A stretch of 61,202 nt of DNA from Actinomycetota bacterium (GCA_013151445.1 JAADIG010000013.1:1-61202); one strand, 5' to 3'; positions 36,480 to 46,541 are shown, counted from the stretch's first letter. The notes: a model not told the origin generated them from the sequence alone. Translations and numbers: made by a program.

Positions 36480-37795
36480 ACCGGTCCCCGTCATTTATCG
36501 CGACCTACGCCGATGCGCTTGCATTTCTTGATGCCCGCATCGGCGCCGGTATCAAACCAGGCCTTGATCGAATCTCCGGATTGCTCGAGTATTTGGGCGA
36601 TCCGCAGGTATCCGTCCCAGTCATCCACGTAGCGGGGACCAACGGTAAGTCAACCACCGTCAACATGGTGGCCGCATTGTTAAGCAGTCTCGATTTGCGA
36701 GTCGGTTCTTTCATTTCGCCGCATCTACACCACGTGGAGGAGCGCTATGGCATCAATGGCCAAGGGATCGATCGTGATCGATTCGTCCAGGCCGTTGCCG
36801 ATGTCGCACCATTCTGTGACATGTACGAGGACGCCTCCGGAGAGACGGTCTCCTATTTCGAAATAACCGCAGCGATAGCGTTCCAGATCTTTGCGTCCGA
36901 GGGCCTCGATGTCGCAGTTGTCGAGGTCGGTCTCGGTGGCCGCTGGGACGCGACCAACGTCATCGATGCTGCGGTGTCCGTCGTTACTGGTATCTCGCTC
37001 GACCACCAGGCAATTCTCGGGTCGACGATTGCGGAGATCGCTGCCGAAAAGCTAGCGATCTTGAAGGATGGCGGAACACTGGTGACCGGGCTTCTGCCTG
37101 CCGCGGCCGACGGGGCCGCGACGGCCCAGGTGGCTCAGACCGCCGCACGCTGGTACCGGTTTGGGGACGACTTTGACGTTGAGGGGCTTGAGCAGACCCC
37201 AACGGGCTGGTTGGTTGACGTTCGGGGGCTTCACGATGTCTACACCGATCTTCAACTGAACCTCCACGGCCGTCATCAAACCGCGCATCTGGCGACCGCG
37301 GTTGCTTCCGTCGAAGCATTTCTCGATCGGCCGCTCCCGGGTGACCTTATCGTTCCTGCGGTCGAGAGCGTTCGTTCTCCGGGTCGGAGTGAGGTGGTTC
37401 TCCACGAGCCGCTGGTTCTTATCGACGGGGCTCACAACGACGAGGGCCTCAATGGTCTTGTGACCACGATGTCGCAGGAGTTCCCGGCTATCTCGGCCTG
37501 GACGTTGGTTATCGGCGTACGGGGCGACCGCGACCCGGAACACATGATCCGGGTGCTGGGTGATCAGATTGTGCGGGTCGTGGTCTGTGCACCGGATGAT
37601 CCCCAGGCGCTTGGGGTTGACGTTGTGGCTGATGCTGCGATGAGGGTCGTTGGTGCCGAAAACGTTGTGGTTGCACAGGTCGTTGCCGATGCCATCAAGG
37701 TGGCTGTGCAAGGTGCGGAGGCGGGGGAGGGTGTCGTTATCGCGGGTTCGTTGTATGTCGCAGGAGAGGCCAGGTCCGCACTCGGTCTTGCCTAG
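36476..37795 (+). CDS. folC: Folylpolyglutamate synthase / dihydrofolate synthase
   Basis: This 439-residue Mur-ligase-fold enzyme adds glutamate to dihydropteroate or folates. The P-loop is HVAGTNGKSTTVNMVAALL, with SFISPHLHHVEERYGING, VEVGLGGRWDATNV and the C-terminal LIDGAHNDEGL motif. The ATG overlaps the valS stop (ATGA), the usual actinobacterial valS–folC coupling. The C-terminal 60 residues are variable but intact. Confidence 0.95.
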   Translation: MNRSPSFIATYADALAFLDARIGAGIKPGLDRISGLLEYLGDPQVSVPVIHVAGTNGKSTTVNMVAALLSSLDLRVGSFISPHLHHVEERYGINGQGIDRDRFVQAVADVAPFCDMYEDASGETVSYFEITAAIAFQIFASEGLDVAVVEVGLGGRWDATNVIDAAVSVVTGISLDHQAILGSTIAEIAAEKLAILKDGGTLVTGLLPAAADGAATAQVAQTAARWYRFGDDFDVEGLEQTPTGWLVDVRGLHDVYTDLQLNLHGRHQTAHLATAVASVEAFLDRPLPGDLIVPAVESVRSPGRSEVVLHEPLVLIDGAHNDEGLNGLVTTMSQEFPAISAWTLVIGVRGDRDPEHMIRVLGDQIVRVVVCAPDDPQALGVDVVADAAMRVVGAENVVVAQVVADAIKVAVQGAEAGEGVVIAGSLYVAGEARSALGLA

Positions 37796-37931
37796 TCGGT
37801 GCGACCATTACGAGCTGATTTCGCACTCCGGTTCCCATTCCGATTCTCGCCATACACCCCGACCCACTACAGTATTGTTCGCGAATTTTTCGCTTCCTCT
37901 TTCCATCGTCGATCCAAAGGAACACCCAGCC

Positions 37932-38336
37932 GTGGCAGTCGAGAGTACGTACGTCATGATCAAGCCGGACGGTGTTGCACGCGGATTGGTTGGTGAGGTT
38001 ATTGGTCGCCTGGAGCGCAAGAATCTCACCCTCACCAAGATGCGCATGCTCACGATCGACGAAACGCTTGCTCGCAGACATTATGCGGAGCACACCGAAC
38101 GTCCATTCTTTCCGGAACTGCTGGCATTCATAACGCGCGGACCGGTTGTTGCAATGGAATGGACCGGTGATGATGCCGTCGTCGTCGCCAGGACGCTGAT
38201 GGGGGCAACGAACCCTGTTGAGGCTTTGCCGGGGACGATTCGTGGAGATCTAGCGACCATCATCACCGAGAATATTGTCCATGGCTCCGACAGTCTGGAA
38301 AGTGCCGCCCGCGAACTTGGAATTTTCTTCAACTAA
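37932..38336 (+). CDS. ndk: Nucleoside diphosphate kinase
   Basis: This 134-residue enzyme transfers the gamma-phosphate between nucleotides. It starts at GTG 37932 with VAVESTYVMIKPDGVARGLVGE; the longer open frame upstream is not conserved. The phosphorylated histidine is in NIVHGSDS, and the nucleotide-binding RPFFPELLAFITRGPVVAM and GATNPVEALPGTIRGDLA are intact. It lies between folC and mreB as in Streptomyces. Confidence 0.97.
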   Translation: MAVESTYVMIKPDGVARGLVGEVIGRLERKNLTLTKMRMLTIDETLARRHYAEHTERPFFPELLAFITRGPVVAMEWTGDDAVVVARTLMGATNPVEALPGTIRGDLATIITENIVHGSDSLESAARELGIFFN

Positions 38337-38402
38337 CGTCACGACCTCATTGACCAGCATCGGGTTACACTGGCTGTAGTCCGCCCGGAGGGCTTACCCG
38401 CT

Positions 38403-39434
38403 ATGAACAACCTATTTTCAGTCGCAGGCCGCGATATGGCCATCGATCTTGGTACCGCAAACACCCTGGTGTTTGTCCGCGGCCAGGGAATTGTGCTCAA
38501 CGAACCTTCCGTTGTCGCCATCAACACGCGTGACAATCGTCCGCTTGAGGTCGGCATGGAGGCGAAGCGGATGATCGGGCGTACGCCGTCGTACATCCAG
38601 GCAATTCGGCCGTTGCGCCAGGGTGTGATCGCTGACTTCGATATCACCGAGAAGATGCTCCGGTACTTCATCGACAAGGTACACAACCGTCGGTTTGGCG
38701 CCCGTCCGCGAATCGTGATCTGTGTTCCATCTGGGATCACCGCTGTCGAACGCCGCGCCGTCGAAGAAGCTGCGTACCATGCGGGGGCTCGTCGGGCCTA
38801 CACGATCGAGGAGCCGATGGCTGCTGCGATAGGTGTGGGGCTTCCCGTTCACGAGCCGGCTGGGTCGATGGTTATCGATATGGGTGGCGGTACGACAGAA
38901 GTTGCCGTGATTTCGCTCGGTGGCATCGTCACATCAAAGTCGACGAGGATCGGTGGCGACGACCTCGACGAGGCGATCATCAACTGGGTGAAGAAGGAAT
39001 ACAACCTCATGCTTGGCGAACGTACCGCGGAGCAGCTCAAGATGGCGATTGGGTCGGCATGGCCATACGCAGACGAGCCAGCAGCCGAAGTGCGTGGGCG
39101 TGACCTGATCTCCGGTCTACCCAAGACCGTCGTTCTCTCGACCCCAGAGGTCCGCGAAGCGATTGAGGAGCCGGTTCAGCAGGTCGTCGATACGGTGAAG
39201 TTCACACTCGATAAGACACCGCCAGAGCTCGCTGCCGACGTCATGGAACGCGGGATCGTGCTCACCGGTGGCGGAGCATTACTCCGTGGTCTCGATCTTC
39301 GATTGGCAAACGAGACGGGTATGCCGATCATTACGGTCGACCGCCCGCTTCAGTCCGTGGTACTTGGATCAGGAGCGTGTCTTGAGGAGTTCGATATTCT
39401 CCACGTCGTCCTCCAGTCGTCCGGACGCTCCTAA
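38403..39434 (+). CDS. mreB: Rod-shape determining actin homologue MreB
   Basis: This 343-residue actin-fold ATPase has phosphate-1 MAIDLGTANTLVF, connect-1 and phosphate-2 MVIDMGGGTTEVAVISLGGIV, and adenosine motif GIVLTGGGALLRGLD. It forms membrane filaments that position lateral wall synthesis with MreC, MreD, PBP2 and RodA, all encoded directly downstream. The first 10 residues (MNNLFSVAGR) could form the membrane-binding helix. Its presence suggests rod-shaped elongation or sporulation-like wall functions. Confidence 0.97.
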   Translation: MNNLFSVAGRDMAIDLGTANTLVFVRGQGIVLNEPSVVAINTRDNRPLEVGMEAKRMIGRTPSYIQAIRPLRQGVIADFDITEKMLRYFIDKVHNRRFGARPRIVICVPSGITAVERRAVEEAAYHAGARRAYTIEEPMAAAIGVGLPVHEPAGSMVIDMGGGTTEVAVISLGGIVTSKSTRIGGDDLDEAIINWVKKEYNLMLGERTAEQLKMAIGSAWPYADEPAAEVRGRDLISGLPKTVVLSTPEVREAIEEPVQQVVDTVKFTLDKTPPELAADVMERGIVLTGGGALLRGLDLRLANETGMPIITVDRPLQSVVLGSGACLEEFDILHVVLQSSGRS

Positions 39435-39461
39435 CCCGGATCTCCGGGCGGCGTTGTCGGT

Positions 39462-40355
39462 ATGAGGCGTTTCGACCGTTCGACATCCCTCTTCATGATT
39501 CTGTTGTTCCTGTCTTTCTTGCTCGCGACAGTTGACGTTCGTTCGTCGGAGTCCGGTGCCGGTGACAGCCTGCGCTCGCTTGCCCAGGCCGCGTTCACGC
39601 CGCTGCAGAAAGCGACGGACACGGTCACAAGGCCGATTGTCGGGTTCATCGACGGGGTTGCAAACCTTGCAGCACTTCGGGATGAGAACGAGAGGCTTCG
39701 CGCTGACCTTCGGGACGCTGAGCGCCGCATTCAGGATGCCGCCGCCCTGGAGGCCAGGGTCAGGGAACTTGAAGCGATGCTCAACATTGATGTTCCTGGT
39801 GACTTTGCGACGGTGACGGCTTCGATCTTCGCCCAGGGGGCGACCGGGTTTGATCATGTGCGCATCATCGATAAGGGAAGTGCCGATGGCATCGTTGTCG
39901 GTCAGGCGGTGATCGATGAGAACGGGTTGGTAGGCCGGATTGACCTTGTGAACGCACAGAGCGCTCGAGTCATTCTGATCACCGATCCATCGGTATCGGT
40001 CGGGGTGAAGGTCGTCACCACGAACGAATCTGGATGGACATCCGGTCAGGGTTTCGGGCCACTGACACTCACGATGTATCGGGCAACTCGTCCCGTGGTC
40101 GAGGGTGACGGTTTGGTGACTCAGGGTGGGCGGTTCCCACCAAACATTCGCGTTGGGACAGTGAGAAACACCGCGACCCTCAAGGCAGGGTTTCAGCTCG
40201 TGACCGAGGTCGATGCGACCGCGGACTTCGGTCGTTTGGGACTCGTGAAAGTCATTGTGGGATTCTCACCGTTGGACGTCATTGAGGAACCTGCGGGTCC
40301 GCAAGCCCCGCCGATTACTGTTCCCACCCAAGAGCCGGTCGGGGTTGAACAGTGA
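39462..40355 (+). CDS. mreC: Rod shape-determining protein MreC
   Basis: This 297-residue protein has one N-terminal membrane segment (LFMILLFLSFLLATVDV), a coiled coil around residues 70–105 (LRDENERLRADLRDAERRI), and a periplasmic double beta-barrel domain. GFDHVRIIDKGSADGI is the conserved family motif. MreC activates PBP2. The gene overlaps mreD by four bases. The C-terminal 30 residues are Pro/Glu-rich. Confidence 0.94.
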   Translation: MRRFDRSTSLFMILLFLSFLLATVDVRSSESGAGDSLRSLAQAAFTPLQKATDTVTRPIVGFIDGVANLAALRDENERLRADLRDAERRIQDAAALEARVRELEAMLNIDVPGDFATVTASIFAQGATGFDHVRIIDKGSADGIVVGQAVIDENGLVGRIDLVNAQSARVILITDPSVSVGVKVVTTNESGWTSGQGFGPLTLTMYRATRPVVEGDGLVTQGGRFPPNIRVGTVRNTATLKAGFQLVTEVDATADFGRLGLVKVIVGFSPLDVIEEPAGPQAPPITVPTQEPVGVEQ

Positions 40356-40864
40356 ACCAACGTCGGGTGGGTTTCGCCCTACTTCTCGTCGTCGCGGCAG
40401 TTGTCCTTCAGACGACCGTCTTCGCTCCCGGCAGGATCTATCCGTGGGGATACGGACCTTTGCCTGTGATCATCGTCGTCATCGGTGCGAGCCGCTATCT
40501 GGAGCCGGAAACGACAGTAGCTCTCGGGTTCACGGCAGGTCTTCTGATGGATCTACTCGGTGGGGAGTGGCTCGGTCTTTGGGCGGGAGCATTGACGACG
40601 GTTGCCTACGTTGGGCTTCGCTTGGTTGACGAAGCCGATGAAGGTGCTTTGTCCCTGATCGTCGGTGTGGGTGCACTCTCGGTGCTCGCTATCACCTTAT
40701 TTGTATTAGCCGGTACTCTGTTCGGGCGGCAACTATTGTCGCGCAATAACGTGGCGCTCCTGATTCTGGTGCCATCCCTCTACAACGTGGTGATCGCCTT
40801 GCCGACGCTAGCTTTGACCAAGAAACTGATGAAGGGTCGCCAGACGCCTTGGAGCGCACGGTGA
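40352..40864 (+). CDS. mreD: Rod shape-determining protein MreD
   Basis: This small hydrophobic protein of 170 residues has about five membrane segments; the first is VGFALLLVVAAVVLQTTVF. GFTAGLLMDLLGGEWLGLWAGALT is the recognisable MreD stretch, and it ends with a basic tail. It partners MreC. The start (GTG 40352) overlaps mreC and its stop overlaps the PBP2 start, so the whole set is translationally linked. Confidence 0.88.
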   Translation: MNQRRVGFALLLVVAAVVLQTTVFAPGRIYPWGYGPLPVIIVVIGASRYLEPETTVALGFTAGLLMDLLGGEWLGLWAGALTTVAYVGLRLVDEADEGALSLIVGVGALSVLAITLFVLAGTLFGRQLLSRNNVALLILVPSLYNVVIALPTLALTKKLMKGRQTPWSAR

Positions 40865-42804
40865 GACCGGGACTCCGCCTGGCGGGGTTGGGGATCTTCT
40901 TTGCCGCCCTGTTTGGTATCTTGCTGGTGCGGCTGTGGACGATCCAAGTGACACTTGCTGACGAGTATGTCGCCCAGGCCCAGAGCCTCCAGATTCGGGT
41001 GGTGAGCACTCCGGCGCCACGCGGCGAAATTCGCGACACGAACGGCCGCCTGCTCGCCGGGTCGCGCTCGGCGTTGGCGCTTGTCATAGATGGAGCGCTC
41101 ATCGACCCCGAGACCGAGGCGGAGCTTGTGCAGCGGCTCGCTGCACTGTCGGACCTGTCGGCGTCCGAGGTGCAGCGTCGCATTGATCAGGCGCGAAACC
41201 TGTCGGACCGTGTGACCCTTATCGATGACCTTTCCGATGCCGATGCTTTGTTCGTCGTGGAACACTCGGAGGAGTTCGGCGGTCTGTATGTTGAGCCGCA
41301 ACCGGTGAGGGTGTACCCCATGGGGGAGCTCGTGTCATCCGTTGTTGGGTACATCGGACGCCCGAACGCCGATGACCTGGAAGACCCCTTGATCCGCTCC
41401 ACCGACGTCCTCGGGAAGGCCGGGACCGAACGCTACTACGACGTCGATCTTCGTGGCACACCCGGTTTTATCAAGTATCGCGTGGACGCCCAGCGCAACG
41501 TGATTGATGTGCTCGGCGAGCAGCCTCCAAAACCCGGCAACACGATGATTCTCAACATCGACACCGACCTTCAGCAGGTTGTGTTCGACTCCCTGCAACA
41601 GGGGCTGGAGTTGAGTCGTGAGGTATCGGTGTCGGGTGCGGGTTGCGCTCCATCACATGCGGACGAGCAATGTCCGGTGCGTGCAACGGCAGTAGTGCTG
41701 GACGTCACCGATGGGGCCGTGAAGGCGATGGCGTCGTACCCAACGTTCGACTCGTCCATTTTTGTTGAAGGTGTCTCCGAGGAGGAGTGGGATAGGCTGA
41801 CCACGCTGCGAGCCTTCTCGAACTATGCGGTGCAGGGGGTGTATGCCCCGGCATCGACATTCAAGAGTGTCGCGTACGTCACTGCACTCGAGGGTGGCTA
41901 TTTCCCCGAAGGTCAGACCGCGCAAAGCAGGTATGTGTGCAAGGGCACCCTCGACTTCCGGTTTAACGACGGTTCTCCACAGGTATTCCGTGACTGGAAA
42001 CCACAGGGTCATGGTCCCGTGAACCTCGGTGAGGCATTCCAACAGTCGTGCGACATCTATTTTTGGGAGATTGCCCTGACGCTGTGGCGCGACGGGGCCC
42101 AGGACGCGGACGCCCGCAACGAGTTGCAACGCTGGGCCCGGGAGTTTGGATTCGATGCCGTTACCGGAATCGACCTGCCCTTTGAAGCACCCGGTTTGAT
42201 TCCTGATGAGGCCTGGTTCAAACGAGTCCAAGAGGAAACCCCGGGGCGGGTTCGGGAGGGGCCGTGGACCGGTGGCGACTTGATGAACACGGTGATTGGC
42301 CAGGGTTCGACACTGTCGACGCCTCTGCAGCTCGCCAACGCGTATGCCGCAATGGTGAATGGCGGGACGCTGTGGAAACCCCGGGTACTCGACCAGATGG
42401 TCGACTCGGACGGGGTCACGGTTCTGGACAACTCGCGCTCCGTCATTCGCAACGTCGATATCAGCCCGCAGACGGTGCAGTCGCTTCTTCAGGACATGCA
42501 GTTGGTTGTCAACGGGAAGTCGGGCACTGCGCGGGGTGCGTTTGCGAATTTTGGTGACAACAAGAACGACGTTGGCGGCAAAACCGGTACCGCTGAGGTC
42601 ATCAAGGGCAAGAACGCCGTTGACACCGCACTCTTTGTCGGTGTCACCCCGGTGTCAAACCCGAAGTACATCGTTGTCGTGGTGATCGAGCGAGGCGGCT
42701 CCGGTGGCCGAATAGCGGCACCAACCGGCCGCAGGATCCTCCAGTTCATCGTGAATGGTGATGACGGTGTCACACCAGTCCGGCCGGGAGATGATCTCGA
42801 CTAA
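40861..42804 (+). CDS. mrdA: Penicillin-binding protein 2 (peptidoglycan transpeptidase)
   Basis: About 647 residues from GTG 40861, whose GTGA overlaps the mreD stop; a TTG at 40849 is the alternative. A single membrane anchor (LGIFFAALFGILLVRLWTI) precedes the dimerisation domain and the transpeptidase domain with SxxK in APASTFKSVAY, SxN-like QSCDIYF and KTG in GGKTGTAEV. It crosslinks peptidoglycan during elongation with RodA. An insert with three cysteines near CAPSHADEQC is unusual and may form disulfides outside the cell. Confidence 0.95.
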   Translation: MRPGLRLAGLGIFFAALFGILLVRLWTIQVTLADEYVAQAQSLQIRVVSTPAPRGEIRDTNGRLLAGSRSALALVIDGALIDPETEAELVQRLAALSDLSASEVQRRIDQARNLSDRVTLIDDLSDADALFVVEHSEEFGGLYVEPQPVRVYPMGELVSSVVGYIGRPNADDLEDPLIRSTDVLGKAGTERYYDVDLRGTPGFIKYRVDAQRNVIDVLGEQPPKPGNTMILNIDTDLQQVVFDSLQQGLELSREVSVSGAGCAPSHADEQCPVRATAVVLDVTDGAVKAMASYPTFDSSIFVEGVSEEEWDRLTTLRAFSNYAVQGVYAPASTFKSVAYVTALEGGYFPEGQTAQSRYVCKGTLDFRFNDGSPQVFRDWKPQGHGPVNLGEAFQQSCDIYFWEIALTLWRDGAQDADARNELQRWAREFGFDAVTGIDLPFEAPGLIPDEAWFKRVQEETPGRVREGPWTGGDLMNTVIGQGSTLSTPLQLANAYAAMVNGGTLWKPRVLDQMVDSDGVTVLDNSRSVIRNVDISPQTVQSLLQDMQLVVNGKSGTARGAFANFGDNKNDVGGKTGTAEVIKGKNAVDTALFVGVTPVSNPKYIVVVVIERGGSGGRIAAPTGRRILQFIVNGDDGVTPVRPGDDLD

Positions 42805-43967
42805 TGGCTCTCACCGCAGCGAGGAGTGGCAGCACGTATCTCCAGCGTGAGCGGGCGCTGAAACCAGACGTCATCCTCGTCCTTAGTTTCTTGCTGCTCG
42901 CTGCGATCAGCATCGTCATGGTCTACACGGCATCAGCCCCCCGCGCCCGTTCACTCGGGGAACCCGAAAGCGCCGAGGCGATCAAACAGGCCGTGTTTGC
43001 GGTCGTCGGTGTTGTTGCGTTCATTGTCGCTTCCGTTATCGAACCGCGTACCATTCGCCTGAGTGCGCCGTCGGTGTACCTGGCTTCGCTGGTGACGCTC
43101 GTCGTCGTTCAATTCACGAGGGTGCACGACGGTGCGCAGCGGTGGATCGATCTTGGGCCGGTACAGTTCCAGCCATCCGAGGCGGCAAAACTTGCAGTGA
43201 TTCTTGCGCTGGCCGCACTGCTCGCATCCGAGACGGGCAAGGTACTTTCGCCGACCCGGATTGCTCAGGCGCTGGCCCTGGTGGCGATACCGGCGGTTCT
43301 GATTTTCATGCAGCCAGACCTTGGCACGATGCTCGTGTTTGGATTCTTCACCGTGGTGATGTTGTTCGTGGCCGGAACGACCGGGCGTCAACTCGGCTTC
43401 CTCATGTTCGCCGCGGTGGGAGGCGTTGTAGTGATGGTGCAAACCAACCTGTTGCAGGCGTATCAGGTTCGCCGCCTGACGGCATTCCTCGATGAGGCGG
43501 GTTCGTCACTCGACGCGGTGTACAACCAGCAGCAGTCCGAGATCGCAATCGGTGCCGGGGGACTGTTTGGGACGGGGTTGCTCAATGGGGCGCAGACGAA
43601 CCTGAACTTTGTGCCGGTACAGGCCTCCGACTTCATCTTCACGGCGATCGGTGAGCAACTCGGTTTCATCGGAGCCTCGTTGATCCTTGCCCTCTACGCT
43701 CTCATCATCTGGCGCATCCTGATGATCGCGCTCGTTGCACGTAGCCAGTTTTCCCAACTCGTAGCGGTCGGTTTTGCGGCGATGCTGATGTTCCACGTCT
43801 TCGTCAACGTCGGTATGACGGTCAAGGTGATGCCGGTTACCGGTCTGCCGTTGCCGTGGATGTCGGCTGGGGGAACCGCCTTCGTTGTCATGAGCACGGG
43901 GCTCGGGATCGTCCATGGGATCTGGATGCGGCGGTCACCTGTGCCCGGAGAGCGATCAATCCTCTAA
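42804..43967 (+). CDS. rodA: Peptidoglycan glycosyltransferase RodA (SEDS family)
   Basis: This 387-residue polytopic protein with about ten membrane segments belongs to the FtsW/RodA/SpoVE family. Conserved pieces include RWIDLGPVQFQPSEAAKLAVIL, MQPDLGTMLVFGFF, the catalytic-region Asp in PVQASDFIFTAIGEQLGFIGA, and VTGLPLPWMSAGGTAFV near the end. It polymerises lipid II and works with the PBP2 encoded one base before. It is the last gene of the mre block. Confidence 0.95.
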   Translation: MALTAARSGSTYLQRERALKPDVILVLSFLLLAAISIVMVYTASAPRARSLGEPESAEAIKQAVFAVVGVVAFIVASVIEPRTIRLSAPSVYLASLVTLVVVQFTRVHDGAQRWIDLGPVQFQPSEAAKLAVILALAALLASETGKVLSPTRIAQALALVAIPAVLIFMQPDLGTMLVFGFFTVVMLFVAGTTGRQLGFLMFAAVGGVVVMVQTNLLQAYQVRRLTAFLDEAGSSLDAVYNQQQSEIAIGAGGLFGTGLLNGAQTNLNFVPVQASDFIFTAIGEQLGFIGASLILALYALIIWRILMIALVARSQFSQLVAVGFAAMLMFHVFVNVGMTVKVMPVTGLPLPWMSAGGTAFVVMSTGLGIVHGIWMRRSPVPGERSIL

Positions 43968-44019
43968 AGCGCGGGCACGTTTCCACGTCACGGAGCACTT
44001 GCCACTAGGGTGAACATCT

Positions 44020-44616
44020 ATGCAGAGACGCGCAGATCAAGGTTGGGTCGAAGTCATTTCCGGCCCGATGTTTTCCGGCAAGAGTGAAGAACTCATTCGC
44101 AAGGTCACCCGTTACAATCTGGCACGGGTTCCAACACAGATATTCAAACCCGCAATCGACATCCGTTACGCCGTTGGCGAGGTTGTCTCACATTCCCGCC
44201 TTTCTATCGCGGCGGAGCCAGTCGAAGACTCCATGACTTTGCTCAAATCAGTCGAGGACCGCACAGTCGTTGTTGGTATTGACGAAGGTCAATTCTTTGA
44301 CAACGGGCTGGTTGATGTCGTGACCCGTCTTGCGGCCGCTGGCAAAAAGGTTATCGTCGCCGGGCTGGACATGGACTATCTCGGCCGACCGTTCGAGCCT
44401 ATTCCATCACTCATGTTGAAGGCCGAATATGTGACCCGAACGCTGGCTGTTTGCCATCGCTGCGGCGGACCCGGCCTTTTCACCCAACGGGTAGTGGAGT
44501 CGGACGAGCTTGTTGTTCTCGGTGCCACGGATACGTACGAGGCCCGCTGTCGGCGATGTTACGACCCAACCGAAGCCCAGCAGGGTCGCCTCGATCTTGA
44601 ATCTGTTTCCGAGTAA
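44020..44616 (+). CDS. tdk: Thymidine kinase
   Basis: This 198-residue type II thymidine kinase has the P-loop VISGPMFSGKSEELIR, the Walker B VVVGIDEGQFF with the catalytic Glu, and a lid with four zinc cysteines (CHRCGG … CRRC). It phosphorylates thymidine in salvage. It stands alone 50 bases after rodA. Base use matches its neighbours. Confidence 0.95.
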   Translation: MQRRADQGWVEVISGPMFSGKSEELIRKVTRYNLARVPTQIFKPAIDIRYAVGEVVSHSRLSIAAEPVEDSMTLLKSVEDRTVVVGIDEGQFFDNGLVDVVTRLAAAGKKVIVAGLDMDYLGRPFEPIPSLMLKAEYVTRTLAVCHRCGGPGLFTQRVVESDELVVLGATDTYEARCRRCYDPTEAQQGRLDLESVSE

Positions 44617-44939
44617 CGCCGGCGGTCCGTCGTAGGCTGACAGGGTCAACTAGGGGTGGTGGATGTCGTGCTACTCTTGTGCAACGGGCCGCCCAAAAGG
44701 TTGGCTTCTGCAACGGCCAAGGAAACACATGCCGAGCGTCTCAAGTTTGATACTGACGTTGTCGGCGCGCCGGTCCCACCGGACCCCGCGCAGAGTTTCG
44801 ATGCCCCTGCTGCACACCTGTACCGCTACGGCGGTGCCCTGTCGTGAGCACAGACGGTCTGGTCTGCCCCGAAGCGCAACCCGGCGTACCTCAGAGAGTT
44901 ACCTGTCATCCCCGTGGAGGGAGACAAAGGAGTTTTGTT
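44617..44939 (+). other. Leader region upstream of RNase E/G
   Basis: These 320 bases hold no gene that I can support; a 63-codon frame at 44656–44847 is probably chance. The frame of RNase E/G is open from 44844, but a strong AAAGGAG just before ATG 44940 shows the real start. RNase E leaders often carry autoregulatory structures; I can identify none with confidence here. Confidence 0.4.
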
Positions 44940-46541
44940 ATGGCAATGTTCCGCAAAAGCACACCCAAAGTGGTGCGGCGGAGTACAGCACAAGAGGCCG
45001 ACCGCAAGGTTATCGGCAAGGGTAAACGAGCCCCGGTTGTTCGCCGGTTCAAGGAAGCCCCACAACCGGAGACGAAACCGGCGTCAGCCGGTCGTACCAA
45101 GTCCGGCAACACAAGACGCTCGGCCGATGGTCGCAAGCGCCAACGTTCCGGAGAATCCGGTGGCGGTCAGAATCGTAGTTCGGGACAGCAGAACCGCAAT
45201 CAACGGACGTCCCAGCCGCGGAGGCAGAGACGATCGCGTCCCCATCTAGAGATCGTCCAGCCGCCCACTGACACACCGCGCAAGCAAATGTTGGTGCGTC
45301 ACAGCGATCACCAAACCCAGATCGTTGTTCTTGAAGGGCCGGTGCTTGTCGAGCACTACGTGACCCGGACTGACCGCACCTCCCTGGTTGGCAATGTGTA
45401 CTCCGGAAAAGTTCGCAATGTGCTTCCCGGCATGGAAGCCGCGTTTGTCGATTTCGGCGAGGGCAAGAACGGGGTCCTGTACATAAGCGATATCAATCAG
45501 CCGGAGGGTCGTCGCAAGCGGATCGAGAACATTCTCAAACCCGGTGATCGTATCCTTGTCCAGGTCGTCAAGGACGCAATGGGACACAAGGGTGCCCGGC
45601 TCACGAATCAGATTTCGCTAGCGGGTCGTTACCTCGTACTTGGAGCAGGTCCCGATCTTCGTGGGATCTCCCGCCGTCTGGAGGAAGATGAGCGGCGTCG
45701 ACTCCGCGAGATCGTTGCCGAGCTTCGACCCAAGGGAATGGGGATCATCGTTCGCACCGCAGCCGAAGGTGCGACCCGTGAGGACATCAAGGCAGATATT
45801 GACCGTCTTGTTGCCATCTGGAAGGAGATCGAGTCGAAAGAGGATACTCCTGCGCCGGCGCTGATCTACCAAGAGCCCCCGCTGGTGCTGCGCGTGATTC
45901 GAGAGAATTTCACACGCGACTTTCGTCGGTTGCTTGTCAACGACCAGAAGGTGCATGCCCAGATTCTCGACTATCTCGAGGGTACCGAACCGGATCTTGT
46001 CGAAAAGGTTCGTCACTACAAAGATGAGATGTCGATTTTTGAGCGGTTCCACGTCGAGGATCAGCTCCGCAAGGCATTGGACCGCAAGGTGTGGTTGCCC
46101 TCTGGTGGACACATCGTGATTGACCGGACCGAGGCACTGACCGTTATCGACGTCAACACAGGGCGCTTCGTTGGGACATCCAATCTCGAGGAGACCGTGT
46201 TGCAGAACAACTTGGAGTCTGCCGAGGAAATTGCCCGGCAACTTCGACTTCGAGATATCGGGGGCATCATTGTTATCGACTTCATCGATATGGAGATCGA
46301 GAAGAATCAGGATTCAGTACTGTTTCGTTTCCGCCAGCACCTTGCGAAGGACAAAATGCGAACGCAGGTGTTCGAGGTATCTCACCTTGGCCTCGTCGAA
46401 ATGACGCGGAAGAACGTTTCCGCGGGTCTTCTTGAGTCATTCTCGGAAATCTGTGACCGGTGCAACGGCCGTGGTGTGTTGCTTCATGAGGACGCGGCGA
46501 CTGTCGGGACGCCACTCCCGACGAGCGAGGACGACGCGTAG
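44940..46541 (+). CDS. rne: Ribonuclease E/G
   Basis: The 533-residue protein from ATG 44940 (ribosome-binding site AAGGAG) begins with about 100 basic, Arg/Lys/Gln/Ser-rich residues, then an S1 RNA-binding domain near NVYSGKVRNVLPGMEAAFVDF, a 5' sensor/RNase H-like region and the DNase I-like catalytic domain with DVNTGRFVG and IVIDFIDM. The zinc-link cysteines appear as CDRCNGRG. It processes and degrades RNA. It lacks a long C-terminal scaffold; the basic N-terminus may serve instead, which is common in actinobacteria. Confidence 0.93.
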   Translation: MAMFRKSTPKVVRRSTAQEADRKVIGKGKRAPVVRRFKEAPQPETKPASAGRTKSGNTRRSADGRKRQRSGESGGGQNRSSGQQNRNQRTSQPRRQRRSRPHLEIVQPPTDTPRKQMLVRHSDHQTQIVVLEGPVLVEHYVTRTDRTSLVGNVYSGKVRNVLPGMEAAFVDFGEGKNGVLYISDINQPEGRRKRIENILKPGDRILVQVVKDAMGHKGARLTNQISLAGRYLVLGAGPDLRGISRRLEEDERRRLREIVAELRPKGMGIIVRTAAEGATREDIKADIDRLVAIWKEIESKEDTPAPALIYQEPPLVLRVIRENFTRDFRRLLVNDQKVHAQILDYLEGTEPDLVEKVRHYKDEMSIFERFHVEDQLRKALDRKVWLPSGGHIVIDRTEALTVIDVNTGRFVGTSNLEETVLQNNLESAEEIARQLRLRDIGGIIVIDFIDMEIEKNQDSVLFRFRQHLAKDKMRTQVFEVSHLGLVEMTRKNVSAGLLESFSEICDRCNGRGVLLHEDAATVGTPLPTSEDDA

